Shown here piece by piece: positions 45,946 to 55,316 of a stretch of DNA of 64,000 bases. The number at the start of each line of letters is the position of its first letter. Position 1 is the stretch's first letter. The DNA is from CAVZAB01 sp963773155 (GTDB taxonomy: Bacteria; Pseudomonadota; Alphaproteobacteria; Rhizobiales; Beijerinckiaceae), in NCBI GenBank assembly GCA_963773155.1, contig CAVZAB010000010.1:1-64000 (forward strand), written 5' to 3'. The position numbers and the translations under genes were made by a program. The notes beneath the pieces are model-generated. The model saw only the letters and a list, made by a program, of their open reading frames with translations. It was not told the DNA's origin and ran no database searches.

Positions 45946-47082
45946 TCAGCGCTTCTTACCGGCCGACAGGCGGCGTTCCATATATAGCGAATAGCGCGAC
46001 ATACCGAAGCAGAAGACGAAATAGAACAAAGCGGCGAACAGATAGCCGCTGGTCGAAATCGTCGGTCCGGCCCAGATCGGATCGAGCCGCCGCGTTTCGA
46101 CGGCCTTGAGGAAGTCAAAAATGCCGACGATCGCGACCAAAGTCGTGTCCTTGAACAGGCCAATGAAATTGTTGACGATGCTCGGAATCACCAGGGTCAG
46201 CGCTTGCGGCAGAACGACCAGGCCCATCATTTTCCAATAGCCGAGGCCCAGTGCCATCGCCCCTTCATATTGTCCCTTCGGCATGGCCTGCAGGCCGCCG
46301 CGCACCACTTCGGCCATGTAGGCGGCCGAAAACAGCGCCACCGCGATCAGCGGCCGCATCAACCGGTCCGGTGACCAATTGTCGGGCACGAATAATGGCA
46401 GCATCGTATTGGCCATGAACAAAACAGTAATAAAGGGGACACCGCGCACGAACTCGATGAAGACGACGCAGACAAATCTGACGATCGGCAATTTCGAGCG
46501 GCGTCCGAGCGCCAAGAGAACACCGAGCGGCAGCGAGAAAACGATGCCGACCAAGGCGACCAGCAGCGTCACGAACAGGCCACCCCACAGATTCGTGTCG
46601 ACTTTCGGCAGGCCGATTGCCGGCCAGCCGCTCAATAGAATGAAGGCCAGGATCGGGAACGCGGCAAAGAACAGAATTGCGGCGAGTCCCTTGCGGGCGA
46701 GGCCCGGCCACAGCAACCAGGCGATCAGCACCGCCCCGACGACGAGCGTCACGTCGACCCGCCAGCGCTCGTCGAGCGGATAGGATGTATAGACGAAATA
46801 GGAAATATTCTGACGCACGAAGGCCCAGCAGACGCCGGCCCCCGGCACACGGCAGGGCTCACCGTCAGCCGCCGACCAGACCGCATCGACAAAGAGATAA
46901 TGGATAAGCCCCGGCAAGACCCAGGCGACGAATCCCGCTGAAGCCAGGGTCAGAATCGATGACAACACATTGGCGAACAGATGTTCGCGAAACCAGCCGA
47001 CAACGCCGCGCGCCGTGATCGGCGGCGGCAGGGTCTCGCTCGCGACGGTGCGCATGAAGCCGGCTGAGGTCTCGTCGCTCAT
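45946..47082 (-). CDS. aapM: General L-amino-acid ABC transporter, permease AapM
   Basis: A 378-residue inner-membrane permease. After an N-terminal helix and a large periplasmic loop with paired cysteines (GEPCRVPGAGVCWAF) come further helices and the C-terminal permease core with the ABC-coupling EAA-like loop (LGLGYWKMMGLVVLPQAL). The C-terminus is MERRLSAGKKR. The gene lies 4 bases after aapQ and 23 before aapP, so it is translated in a tight operon. Confidence 0.94.
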   Translation of the reverse strand: MSDETSAGFMRTVASETLPPPITARGVVGWFREHLFANVLSSILTLASAGFVAWVLPGLIHYLFVDAVWSAADGEPCRVPGAGVCWAFVRQNISYFVYTSYPLDERWRVDVTLVVGAVLIAWLLWPGLARKGLAAILFFAAFPILAFILLSGWPAIGLPKVDTNLWGGLFVTLLVALVGIVFSLPLGVLLALGRRSKLPIVRFVCVVFIEFVRGVPFITVLFMANTMLPLFVPDNWSPDRLMRPLIAVALFSAAYMAEVVRGGLQAMPKGQYEGAMALGLGYWKMMGLVVLPQALTLVIPSIVNNFIGLFKDTTLVAIVGIFDFLKAVETRRLDPIWAGPTISTSGYLFAALFYFVFCFGMSRYSLYMERRLSAGKKR

Positions 47083-47086
47083 CCCC

Positions 47087-48274
47087 TCACCTTTCCACCA
47101 AGGCGTTGCGGCTGTTGTACCAGTTCATGAAGGCCGAGGTCGCCAGCGAGATAAGCAGATAGACCAGCATGGTGATCGCCATGACTTCGACCGCCTGACC
47201 GGTCTGGTTGAGCACGGTCCCGGCGAAAACCTGAACGAGATCGGGATAGCCGATGAAGACGGCGAGCGACGAGTTCTTCGTCAAATTGAGGTATTGGCTG
47301 GTCAGCGGCGGGATGATGACGCGCATCGCCTGCGGAATAACAACAAGCTTGAGCGTCTGCTTTGGCCTCAAGCCGAGCGCGTAGGCGGCTTCGGTTTGGC
47401 CCTTCGAGACCGCGGTAATGCCGGAGCGGACGATTTCGGCGATGAACGAGGCGGTGTAGATGACGAGGCCGAGCAGCAGGGCGACGAATTCCGGGTAGAT
47501 TTGGAAACCACCGACGAAATTGAACCCCTTCAATTCGGGAAAAGTCAGTGAAATCGGCCGGCCGAGAAGGAAAAAGACCAGCATCGGCAGGCCGAGGATG
47601 AGCGCCAGCGAAACGAGGCCGACGGGCGCTTGCTCGCCGGTCGCCATTTGCCGGCGGCGGGCCCAGATCCGGTAGGCAATGGCCGCGACAATGCCGACAA
47701 GGAGGCTGATCCATATCCAGCCGGCGCCGGGCGCCATCACCGGATTGGGCAACAGCATTCCGCGATTGTTCAAAAATACACCGCCGGGCAATTGGATCGA
47801 TTGGCGCGGCGAAGGCAGCGGCTTAAGGATCGCATTGTACCAGAACAGCAATTGCAACAGCAGCGGAACGTTACGGATTGCCTCGACATAGACCATCGCC
47901 AATTTGGCGATGATAAAATTGCTCGACAGGCGGGCAATGCCGATCACAAAACCGAGCACGGTTGCAAACCCAATGCCAATCGCAGAAACCAGCAGAGTAT
48001 TGGTCAAGCCAACCCAGAAGGCACGTCCATAGGTCGAAAGCGCCGAATAGGGAATCAAAGTCTGATTGATGTCGAATCCCGAGACGCGGTCCCAGAAGCC
48101 AAAGCCGGACACGATGCCGTGCGCCGCCATATTGGCGCGGGTGTTTTCAACCGCCTGATAGATCAGCCACAGCAGGATCGCAAGCAGCACGACTTGAAAC
48201 ACGAGGCCCCGGATTCTCGGGTCGTTGATCGCAGCGACCTTAGGCCGGTCGCTGACAGAGGCCTGGCTTGCCAT
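47087..48274 (-). CDS. aapQ: General L-amino-acid ABC transporter, permease AapQ
   Basis: A 395-residue partner permease. It has the long central periplasmic region typical of AapQ/BztB, several transmembrane helices and the EAA-type coupling loop (ALGLRPKQTLKLVVIPQAM). It forms the channel heterodimer with AapM. It is 126 bases downstream of aapJ; a strong hairpin lies in that gap. Confidence 0.95.
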   Translation of the reverse strand: MASQASVSDRPKVAAINDPRIRGLVFQVVLLAILLWLIYQAVENTRANMAAHGIVSGFGFWDRVSGFDINQTLIPYSALSTYGRAFWVGLTNTLLVSAIGIGFATVLGFVIGIARLSSNFIIAKLAMVYVEAIRNVPLLLQLLFWYNAILKPLPSPRQSIQLPGGVFLNNRGMLLPNPVMAPGAGWIWISLLVGIVAAIAYRIWARRRQMATGEQAPVGLVSLALILGLPMLVFFLLGRPISLTFPELKGFNFVGGFQIYPEFVALLLGLVIYTASFIAEIVRSGITAVSKGQTEAAYALGLRPKQTLKLVVIPQAMRVIIPPLTSQYLNLTKNSSLAVFIGYPDLVQVFAGTVLNQTGQAVEVMAITMLVYLLISLATSAFMNWYNSRNALVER

Positions 48275-48365
48275 ATGTCCCCTCGCCGCTTCTGCGGTTC
48301 GTCTGGTTGGTCAAAGCAATGATCATGCCGCGACCAAGGGCCTCTCAGCGTGCTGCTTGTTAGAA

Positions 48366-48392
48366 GGCGGCGGGCCCAAACGGCCCACCGCC
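48366..48392 (-). promoter_or_regulatory. Intercistronic hairpin between aapJ and aapQ
   Basis: GGCGG-C-GGGCC, loop CAAAC, GGCCC-A-CCGCC: ten base pairs with a single C/A mismatch, starting 8 bases after the aapJ stop. No T run follows on the minus strand. Such stem-loops behind binding-protein genes usually stabilise the upstream message or partly terminate, so that AapJ is made in excess over the permease. Confidence 0.65.
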
Positions 48393-48400
48393 TGCTGCAA

Positions 48401-49417
48401 TCAGCGAATCGGCGGCGCGTATTGGAGGCCGCCCTTCGACCACAACGCATTGATGCCGCGCTTGATCTTGAGCTTCGAGCCCTCGCCGACATTGCGTTCG
48501 AACACTTCGCCGTAATTGCCGACCTTCTTGATGATCTGATAGGCCCAATCATTGTTGAGGCCGAGAGATTTGCCGAAATCGCCCTCGGTGCCGAGCAGCC
48601 GCTTGACCTCCGGATTGTCCGATTTCAGCTTGTCGTCAACATTCTTCGAATTGATGCCGAGTTCTTCGGCCGTCAGCATGGCAAAATGCGTCCAGCGAAC
48701 GAGATCGAACCATTTGTCGTCGCCCTGGCGAACCGCTGGCGCCAGCGGCTCCTTCGAGATGATTTCCGGCAGCACGATATGTTCGTCCGGATTGACCAAC
48801 TTGACGCGCTCGGCATAGAGGCCGGAAGCATCAGTCGTAAAGGCGTCGCAGCGGCCCAATTCATAGGCTTTGATCGTCTCTTCGTCGCTCGCAAATACAA
48901 CGCCCTCGTATTTGAGGTTGTTGGCGCGGAAGAAATCGGCGAGATTCAGCTCAGTAGTGGTGCCCTGCTGAACGCAGACCGAAGCTCCGTTGAGCTCCAA
49001 GGCCGAGGACACGTTAAGCTTCTTGCGCACCATGAAGCCTTGGCCGTCGAAATAATTGACCGGGCCGAACAGCAGGCCGAGCGTCGTCTCGCGCGACATG
49101 GTCCAGGTCCCGTTCCGGGCGAGCACATCGACTTCGCCCGATTGTAGCGCCGTAAACCGGTCCTTGGCGTTGAGCGGCACGAATTTGACCTTGGTCGGAT
49201 CGCTGAAGATCGCCGCCGCCATCGCCCGGCAATAGTCGACGTCGAGCCCGGTCCAATTTCCCTTGTCGTCGGGCAGGCCGAATCCGGCAAGGCCGGTGTT
49301 GGAACCGCAGGTCAAGACACCTTTCTGCTTGACCGTCTCCAGCGTCCCGGCCGAGGCGCCCGTCGCAACGGCGCCCAATGCCGCCGCCGCGGCCAAAGTT
49401 GTGAGGATTTTTTTCAT
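48401..49417 (-). CDS. aapJ: General L-amino-acid ABC transporter, substrate-binding protein AapJ
   Basis: A 338-residue periplasmic binding protein with a clear signal peptide (residues 1-23, cleaved after ASA). The family 3 solute-binding fold shows GVLTCGSNTGLAGFG, the mid-domain WTMSRE ligand region, and CVQQGTTTELNLADFF. GGGAG precedes the ATG. It is the first gene of the operon. Confidence 0.96.
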   Translation of the reverse strand: MKKILTTLAAAAALGAVATGASAGTLETVKQKGVLTCGSNTGLAGFGLPDDKGNWTGLDVDYCRAMAAAIFSDPTKVKFVPLNAKDRFTALQSGEVDVLARNGTWTMSRETTLGLLFGPVNYFDGQGFMVRKKLNVSSALELNGASVCVQQGTTTELNLADFFRANNLKYEGVVFASDEETIKAYELGRCDAFTTDASGLYAERVKLVNPDEHIVLPEIISKEPLAPAVRQGDDKWFDLVRWTHFAMLTAEELGINSKNVDDKLKSDNPEVKRLLGTEGDFGKSLGLNNDWAYQIIKKVGNYGEVFERNVGEGSKLKIKRGINALWSKGGLQYAPPIR

Positions 49418-49625
49418 GAGGTTAGTTTCTCCCGACTCTTGTACAACGAAAAGCTTCCTTGATTCCCGGCACCGCGCCAGACAACCCGGCCCAGCCCGGG
49501 CATGGTGACATCACAGGCGGTTTTGCCCAAATGGTCAAGGTCTTGTTTCGAACAGTGCAGCTGCGGCGCTTGACGCGGCGGGGCCGCCAAAGGCAGGGTT
49601 AGGCCAGTATTCGAAAGGTTCTCCC

Positions 49626-50814
49626 TTGTCAGAACAAGACCCCAAGCCGCCACGCAAACTCGGCCAGCGTACCAGGCTGGTCCACGCCGGCCGCGTTCCT
49701 TTCGAGCAGCACGGCTTCATCAATACACCGATCTATCGCGGTTCGACCGTGCTGTCGCGTAGCGTCAAGGAGCTGAATGACCGCAGCGCTCGTTTCATCT
49801 ACGGCACCAAGGGCACGCCGACGAGCGAGGCGCTCGAGAAAGCCTGGAGCGAAATAGCCGGAGCAGTCGGAACCGTGTTGGTGCCCTCTGGCCTCGCCGC
49901 CGCAAGTCTCTGCCTTGTTGAGCGTTGTCGCCGCGGGCGACCACGCACTCGTCACCAATTCCGTCTATCGGCCGATCCGCCAGTTCTGCGATCTGGTGTT
50001 GCATCGGCTGGCCGTCGAGACAACCTATTACCCACCGGAGATCGGCGCCGATATTCAGACTTTCATTCGCCCGAATACACGGGTCATCTTCACCGAAGCG
50101 CCGGGCTCGCAAAGTCTCGAAATGCAGGACATTCCCGCAATTGCCGATGTCGCCCACCGGGCTGGAATTTGCCTGATCATGGACAATACCTGGGCGACGC
50201 CATTGTTCTTTCCCCCGCACGCGCGCGGTGTCGATCTGGCTGTCGAGGCCGGGACCAAATATCTCTCCGGCCATTCCGATCTGTTGCTTGGCCTCGTCTC
50301 CGCGAACGCGGCTTTTTGGCCGCAGCTGCGCCAGACCTTCGACGCCTTTGCCATGTGCGCCGGCCCGGAAGACGTCTTTCTAGCGCTGCGCGGTCTGCGC
50401 AGCATGGACCTGCGGCTGCGCGAGGCCGAGCGCCAGGCGCTTGAACTGGCGCATTGGCTTGCCGCTCGTCCGGAAGTTGCGCGTGTCCTTCACCCCGCCA
50501 TGCCCGACTACCCCGGGCATGCTATCTGGAAGCGGGATTTTCTCGGCTCTTCCGGCCTGTTTTCGATCATATTGAAGCCGGCCTCGCCGGCGGCAGTCGC
50601 CGCCGCGCTCGACGGGCTCAGTCTGTTCGGCATGGGCTATTCATGGGGTGGGTTCGAAAGCCTGATCATCCCCTTTGATTGCACCGCCTATCGGACCGCA
50701 ACCACCTGGAATCCGGGCGGACCCAGCCTTCGCCTTCAGGTTGGGCTCGAGGATATCGAGGACCTTAAGGCCGATCTTGCCGACGGTTTTGCGCGGCTGA
50801 ACGCCACTTGCTAG
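49626..50814 (+). CDS. metC: Cystathionine beta-lyase (frameshifted)
   Basis: A PLP enzyme of the Cys/Met metabolism family that cleaves cystathionine to homocysteine. It starts with TTG (MSEQDPKPPRKLGQRTRLVHAGR) after AAAGG. The PLP lysine lies in EAGTKYLSGHSD. Family blocks FIYGTKGTPT, PSGLAAAS, MDNTWATPLFF and GYSWGGFESL are visible. An extra T near 49911 breaks the frame; removing it restores SLALLSVVAAGDH and gives 395 residues. A close family member (gamma-lyase or gamma-synthase) is less likely given GYSWGG. Its TAG shares the CTAG with the stop of the convergent LABN gene. Confidence 0.92.
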
Positions 50815-51140
50815 CCCCGCAACAGCCCGCGGCGCTCTTTGACGACAAACCAGAGGTTGCGGGCATAGATCGCTAGCCCCAGCCCCTGGCCCAAAATGAA
50901 GACCGGATCGCGGCGAAACAGGGCATAGATCAGCAGCATCAGGCCGCCGCTGATCGACAGCCACCAGAACGCCGTCGGAATGACGCTGCGTCCGGCTCTT
51001 TCGCTGGCAAGCCATTGGACCACGAACCGGGCCGTGAACAGGAGTTGGGCAAAAATGCCGACCCAGGCCCACCAATCCAGTTTAACGATGAAGACGTCAT
51101 AGAAATAGCCGCCGACATAATGCCAGAGGTCGATCATCAT
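50811..51140 (-). CDS. Small LABN-domain membrane protein
   Basis: A 109-residue integral membrane protein with the lipid-A-disaccharide-synthase N-terminal (LAB_N) domain, without the synthase itself. Three helices are visible: YDVFIVKLDWWAWVGIFAQLL, FWWLSISGGLMLLIYAL and the C-terminal ILGQGLGLAIYARNLWFVV. The start ATG overlaps the upstream glycosyltransferase stop as ATGA. Because it is translated with a polyprenyl-P-sugar synthase-like GT2 and a GT-C enzyme, it may help move the lipid-linked sugar across the membrane; that role is inference. Confidence 0.88.
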   Translation of the reverse strand: MMIDLWHYVGGYFYDVFIVKLDWWAWVGIFAQLLFTARFVVQWLASERAGRSVIPTAFWWLSISGGLMLLIYALFRRDPVFILGQGLGLAIYARNLWFVVKERRGLLRG

Positions 51141-51886
51141 GGCCTTGAAACCTCTTTCGTTTCGGGAATCCGTCGCCGTCGCTTGATAAGCCAGCGTACG
51201 CCGATGAGATCGCCGATCCCGACCCAAAGACGATCGAAGAAGCCGTAATTGGAAACGCCAGTCAGCCGCGGCCGGTCGACGACGTCGACGAGGGCTATGG
51301 CCAGGCCTTCGCGCCGCACCAGTGCCGGCATGAAGCGGTGCAGGGCGTCGAAATAGGGCAGCGCGAGATAGACTTCGCGGGGAAAACACTTGAGGCCGCA
51401 GCCAGTGTCACGGGTGCCATCGCCGAGCACGAAAGCGCGGACCCAATTGGCGATCCGCGATTGCAGGCGCTTGAACCATGACGCCTTGCGGCCAACACGC
51501 TGGCCCTGGACCAGGCCGCAGCGCGGTCCAGCCGCCTGCAGTGCCACTACCAGAGCCGGGATGAATGCGGGATCATTCTGCCCGTCGCCGTCGATGGTCA
51601 CGATCACGCCGGCCGTAGCCGCGCGAACCCCCGAGCGAACCGCCGCCGACTGGCCACAGGATTGGCTATGCCGGACCTGCCGCAGCCATGGCCGCCGCTT
51701 CGCAAGCCTGATCAATTCGGCCTCGGTCCCGTCGCTTGAACCGTCGTTGACGTAGATGACCTCGAAAGGCTCCAGGCCCGGCAGCGCGCGCTCCAACTCA
51801 TCAACAAGCGGCGCGATATTGCCGGCCTCGTTTTTAACCGGCACGATCACCGAAATCCGCGGCACCGGCACCCCGTTCATCGGCAC
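51137..51886 (-). CDS. Family 2 glycosyltransferase (polyprenyl-phosphate sugar synthase-like)
   Basis: A 249-residue GT2 of the DPM1/ArnC class that would load a sugar from a nucleotide donor onto a polyprenyl phosphate. VIVPVKNEAGNI, VNDGSSDGT, IDGDGQNDP and the GTRDTGCGLK loop are characteristic. Unlike ArnC it lacks two strong C-terminal transmembrane helices and ends in a basic amphipathic tail (IKRRRRIPE). A Met at residue 3 could be the start. It overlaps the LABN gene by four bases and lies 90 bases after the GT-C gene. Confidence 0.9.
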   Translation of the reverse strand: MPMNGVPVPRISVIVPVKNEAGNIAPLVDELERALPGLEPFEVIYVNDGSSDGTEAELIRLAKRRPWLRQVRHSQSCGQSAAVRSGVRAATAGVIVTIDGDGQNDPAFIPALVVALQAAGPRCGLVQGQRVGRKASWFKRLQSRIANWVRAFVLGDGTRDTGCGLKCFPREVYLALPYFDALHRFMPALVRREGLAIALVDVVDRPRLTGVSNYGFFDRLWVGIGDLIGVRWLIKRRRRIPETKEVSRP

Positions 51887-51976
51887 CTACCTGGCCGGGG
51901 ACTGCCCGCCTTTCGGGCTCTTTGTGGCGCAGCGGGTGAGGCGACATGCGAATTGGGCCGGTTCGTCATTTACCGC

Positions 51977-53689
51977 TCATTGCCCAACGTAGACGCCGAT
52001 GTCGAGCCGCTTGCCACCATTGATGTTGACCCCCTGGACGAGCGCTGCACGGCGCACCGAGGCGCCGCCAAGCAGCTCGTCGAATGGCGGCCGGGTGGAA
52101 AGATCGATAAAGGCAACCCGGCAGCCGCCCTGCCGCAGAAACGCCGCAGCACCCTGCGGGTTGGTGAGTAGCAGGTCGCTGCGGGTGAGAAAGACGAGGC
52201 TGGGCTCGGCAAAGCCGGCGCTCGCAAACTGCGGCTCGCTGCAGCCAGGCTGCTCGCGCAGTGCCGATTGGGCGGCTTCGACCAAGCGCGGCGTCAGCGC
52301 GAAGGCATCGAATTGCGGGCGCGCGAGAACCCCGATATAGGCAAACGCCGAAAGCAGAATGGCGGCAAAAACGGCGATTGGGATCGCGAGAACCATTTCG
52401 TTACGCCGGGCAAACCATGCCGCACCAAGGGCGACCAGACCGGGCGTCAGACCGAAAGCCAGCCATGGCGCGCCGATTGTCAGATCAAAATGCCAAAAGA
52501 GAAAGCTGGCCGCGACCGGCGCGGCAAATCCGATCAGCGGCAACAGGATCAGCGCGAACCTCGTCCAGCCGCGGCCGGGATCAAGCCTGCCAGCCGAAAG
52601 AGCGACACCCACGATAAGTGCGAGGGCCGGATAAAGTGGCAGAACGTAATGCGGCAATTTTGTCGGCACCGCCTCGAAGATGAGCCAGCTCGGGACAATC
52701 CAGGCCGCGAGGAAGGCGATATTGGCGTCGCGCCGGTGTGCAAAGACAAAAGGCAAGGCCAGCAGCAGAAAGACTGAAAGAGGCCAGCCGGTGACGAGAA
52801 ACGCGGCGGCATAGACACCTGGCGGCGCAAAATGGCCTTCCTGTGCCGACGCGACCTTGCCGGCGAGATCGTGGCCCAACGCCTCGGCGAAGAAGGCGCC
52901 ATGGCTACGCAGGCCGATCAGCACCAGCCATGGCGCGACGAGAAGGCCGAGCCAGAGCAGACCCGGCAGGGGATAGAGGCCCTTCAGCCAGGCGGCGCCC
53001 CGATCGACGAGGACCAAAGCGAATGCCGCGAGCCCGACGACCATCGGCGCCAGCGGTCCCTTGACGAGAATGCCCAGTGCCATGGCGCTCCAGAAGATCG
53101 CCGCCGTCGTCCAATCGGCCTTCGGCCCGAATTCGCCTTCACGGGCCTGCAGGTAAACCCGGGCCAAGGCGCCCATCGCAGCAACGATTGTCGCCGTCAA
53201 GACGGCGTCGGTCTTGGCGAGCCGCGCCTCGACACCAATCAGGATTGTTGCCGCAAACAGCAACGCCGCCAAATAGGCACCGATCCTGGTCGTCAGAGCC
53301 AGCCCGGTCCAGTAGGTCAAAAGGACGGCAGCGACGGCGCCGATAAGCGAGGGCAGTCGATAGACCCAGATTGCCTGGCTCGCACCGGCAAGCCCAAGAC
53401 CCTGAGCCAGACGAACGGCGCCGGCTTGCAGCCAGTAAATACCGACTGGCTTTTTATGCCGCGCCTCGGCCTGAAAACGAATATCGACGAAATCACCGGT
53501 CTCCAGCATCTGCCGGCTCGCCTGGGCAAAGCGCGTCTCGTCGCGATCCATTGGCGGCAGTGTCCAGAAGCCGAGCAGAAAGAGCAGCAGGCCAGCGAGG
53601 ATCAGGCGCGACAGCGCGACGCCATGCGCGAGGGTGGGGTAGTGGCTACTCGGCGCGCGCCCGGCTTCGAGAGAGGGAGAATGCGCCAT
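51977..53689 (-). CDS. ArnT-like GT-C glycosyltransferase (GT39/GT83 type)
   Basis: A 570-residue integral membrane transferase with about 11-12 hydrophobic helices. The first periplasmic loop carries the catalytic PMDRDETRFAQASRQM with the Asp-Glu pair, and KKPVGIYWLQA follows, both typical of ArnT/PMT enzymes that use polyprenyl-phosphate sugars. The C-terminal part forms a soluble periplasmic domain. With the two genes after it, it would transfer a sugar from a lipid carrier to an envelope acceptor such as lipid A. Acceptor and sugar cannot be read from sequence. Confidence 0.9.
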   Translation of the reverse strand: MAHSPSLEAGRAPSSHYPTLAHGVALSRLILAGLLLFLLGFWTLPPMDRDETRFAQASRQMLETGDFVDIRFQAEARHKKPVGIYWLQAGAVRLAQGLGLAGASQAIWVYRLPSLIGAVAAVLLTYWTGLALTTRIGAYLAALLFAATILIGVEARLAKTDAVLTATIVAAMGALARVYLQAREGEFGPKADWTTAAIFWSAMALGILVKGPLAPMVVGLAAFALVLVDRGAAWLKGLYPLPGLLWLGLLVAPWLVLIGLRSHGAFFAEALGHDLAGKVASAQEGHFAPPGVYAAAFLVTGWPLSVFLLLALPFVFAHRRDANIAFLAAWIVPSWLIFEAVPTKLPHYVLPLYPALALIVGVALSAGRLDPGRGWTRFALILLPLIGFAAPVAASFLFWHFDLTIGAPWLAFGLTPGLVALGAAWFARRNEMVLAIPIAVFAAILLSAFAYIGVLARPQFDAFALTPRLVEAAQSALREQPGCSEPQFASAGFAEPSLVFLTRSDLLLTNPQGAAAFLRQGGCRVAFIDLSTRPPFDELLGGASVRRAALVQGVNINGGKRLDIGVYVGQ

Positions 53690-53812
53690 GATCTTCCTTG
53701 CCGCCTGCCCGTCACGCCAACAAGGCGCCCGCCGCCGTCACTAGGGCCGCGGCCGGATTCGGTCAAGACGCCAGAAGATCGGCTGGCGAACGCCGGCAGA
53801 CTTCGGATCGCG

Positions 53813-54575
53813 CTAGAATTTGAAGTAGAATCCCGCGTTAATGAGATTTCATGTCGACCCCGACCTTGCTCCGCCCAAACGGCAATGCAGAGTAATTCTG
53901 GTCCTCGAGCGACAGGCGCCGATATTCGAGCTGGAATATCGCCTCATTGCTCCACAGATATTGGACGCCGCCGCCAGCCGTCCAGCCACCTGTCGTCTGG
54001 TTCGCCGAGATGAAACTGAGCCGGTTCTTGACCTGTATTTCGCCGAAAGCGAGACCGCCAGTGGCATAGATCAGAAAGCGGTCAATGGCATAACCGGCAC
54101 GCGCCCGCACCGATCCGATAAATCCGATGTCGGCCTTGGTGCCGAGCGGACCGAACCCGTTGCCGCCCGCCTGCACGAAAGAATAGGACAGATCGGCGGC
54201 AGGACCGAGAACAAATTGTCCGGCCTGAAAATTATAGCCGGCCTCGCCGCCCAACGTGAAGCCATGCGCCTGTTTGAGCATGCGGCCGCCTAGCCCGTGA
54301 AAGTCCGCGCTTTGATAATTGATCAGCGGCGAGACAAAGAACCCGCTCCAAGCGAATGGCGCCGCAAGATTTTTGTAATGCGGCACGATCCAATCGAGCG
54401 GCGTCGGCAAATTGCCGATTGCGGCCAAGGGTTCGGGCAATTCGTCGGCGCGCGCCGGCAGGCCAACCGCGACACTGAATAGCAGGGCGGCTATACCGGT
54501 GTACAATCGACTGACGCGCCAGCCGGCGGTCCGGCCAATCGCCGCCCCGGGCGAGCGGCGAGGCCGCATCCGCAT
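53813..54575 (-). CDS. Outer-membrane beta-barrel protein (frameshifted at the C-terminus)
   Basis: An exported porin-like protein of the small opacity/OmpA-barrel type. The signal peptide (LYTGIAALLFSVAVGLPARA) is followed by amphipathic strands (GFFVSPLINYQ, FTLGGEAGYNFQ, VRARAGYAIDRFLIYATGGLAFG). The frame stops at 53838 after DMKSH. Removing one T (53840/53841) gives NAGFYFKF, the expected last strand with terminal phenylalanine, ending at 53813. The start is uncertain: Met at 54575 or 54569 precedes the signal peptide, without a clear ribosome site. Confidence 0.82.
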
Positions 54576-54837
54576 GATTGTTTTGTTCGAATCCAACCAA
54601 GCCACCCCACGCATCGGATTCTGCATAAACCAGAATCGTGACAAGCGCACGCCTGTTGTTGGTTGAGCGCCGGCCCGCCGCACACTTAGTGCTGCGGTGA
54701 GCATTTCCTGCCACACTGATCGGCCGATCCGCAGCGGCGCGCTGGCCTGCCAAGAGCAGGACCACCAGCCAGGAAAAACGATTCGCTCAGCGGTACGGCA
54801 ACACGGCTGGATGCCCAAATTCCAGACAATCCTCAAA

Positions 54838-54858
54838 CCAGGTCCCTAGGGACCCTGG
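54838..54858 (-). terminator. Probable terminator of tRNA-Arg
   Basis: Beginning 4 bases after the tRNA 3' end, the minus strand reads CCAGGGTCCC-TA-GGGACCTGG followed by TTTG. The stem has a one-base bulge and contains the perfect palindrome GGTCCCTAGGGACC at 54841-54854. Confidence 0.5.
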
Positions 54859-54861
54859 GGG

Positions 54862-54935
54862 CGACCCCGACAGGATTCGAACCTGTGACCTGCCGCTTAG
54901 AAGGCGGCTGCTCTCATCCACTGAGCTACGGGGCC
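54862..54935 (-). tRNA. tRNA-Arg (UCU anticodon)
   Basis: A full cloverleaf of 74 bases: acceptor GGCCCCG with CGGGGTC (one G-T pair), D arm GCTC/GAGC, anticodon stem GCCGC/GCGGC with loop CTTCTAA (anticodon TCT), T arm ACAGG-TTCGAAT-CCTGT and discriminator G. The 3' CCA is not encoded (CCC follows). The 5' end lies only 3 bases after the NDUFS4-like stop, so both are probably on one transcript. Confidence 0.96.
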
Positions 54936-54938
54936 TGA

Positions 54939-55244
54939 TCAATGCGTCCACAGATCGATACGGCCCGGCTTGAAATTATCCGAATAGGCGACAATCTTGC
55001 GGGTCGCAGCCTTCTGATCCTCAACTCTATAGGCAAGTCCGGCCTTGTGCGCATAGGCGATCGCCTCTTCCTTCGTGGCAAATTTAAGCCGAACCTGCGC
55101 CAGCATGTCGCTCGACCCGGTCCATCCCATCAACGGATCGATTTGGCGCGGCTCTCCCGGTTCGAAATCGAGCACCCATTCGTGGCTCTTGGCAAAGCCG
55201 GATTGGGTCGCCGTCTTAGCTGGGCAATAGATGCGGGCCGCCAT
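54939..55244 (-). CDS. Complex I accessory subunit NDUFS4 homologue (ETC complex I subunit)
   Basis: A 101-residue homologue of the mitochondrial AQDQ/18-kDa subunit, stabilising the N-module of alphaproteobacterial complex I. It starts MAARIYCPAKTATQSG and shows WVLDFEP, DPLMGWTGSSDM, VRLKFATKEEAIAYA and NFKPGRIDLWTH. AGGAAGGG precedes the ATG; the frame back to 55316 runs into the tRNA-Pro and is not used. It lies between tRNA-Pro (72 bases upstream) and tRNA-Arg (3 bases downstream). Confidence 0.93.
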   Translation of the reverse strand: MAARIYCPAKTATQSGFAKSHEWVLDFEPGEPRQIDPLMGWTGSSDMLAQVRLKFATKEEAIAYAHKAGLAYRVEDQKAATRKIVAYSDNFKPGRIDLWTH

Positions 55245-55316
55245 GCTCAAACCCTTCCTGCCCGGATCGGCCGCAGGCCGGATCCGTTCGGTATAATTTA
55301 TGCTTGGTTCGGCCAA

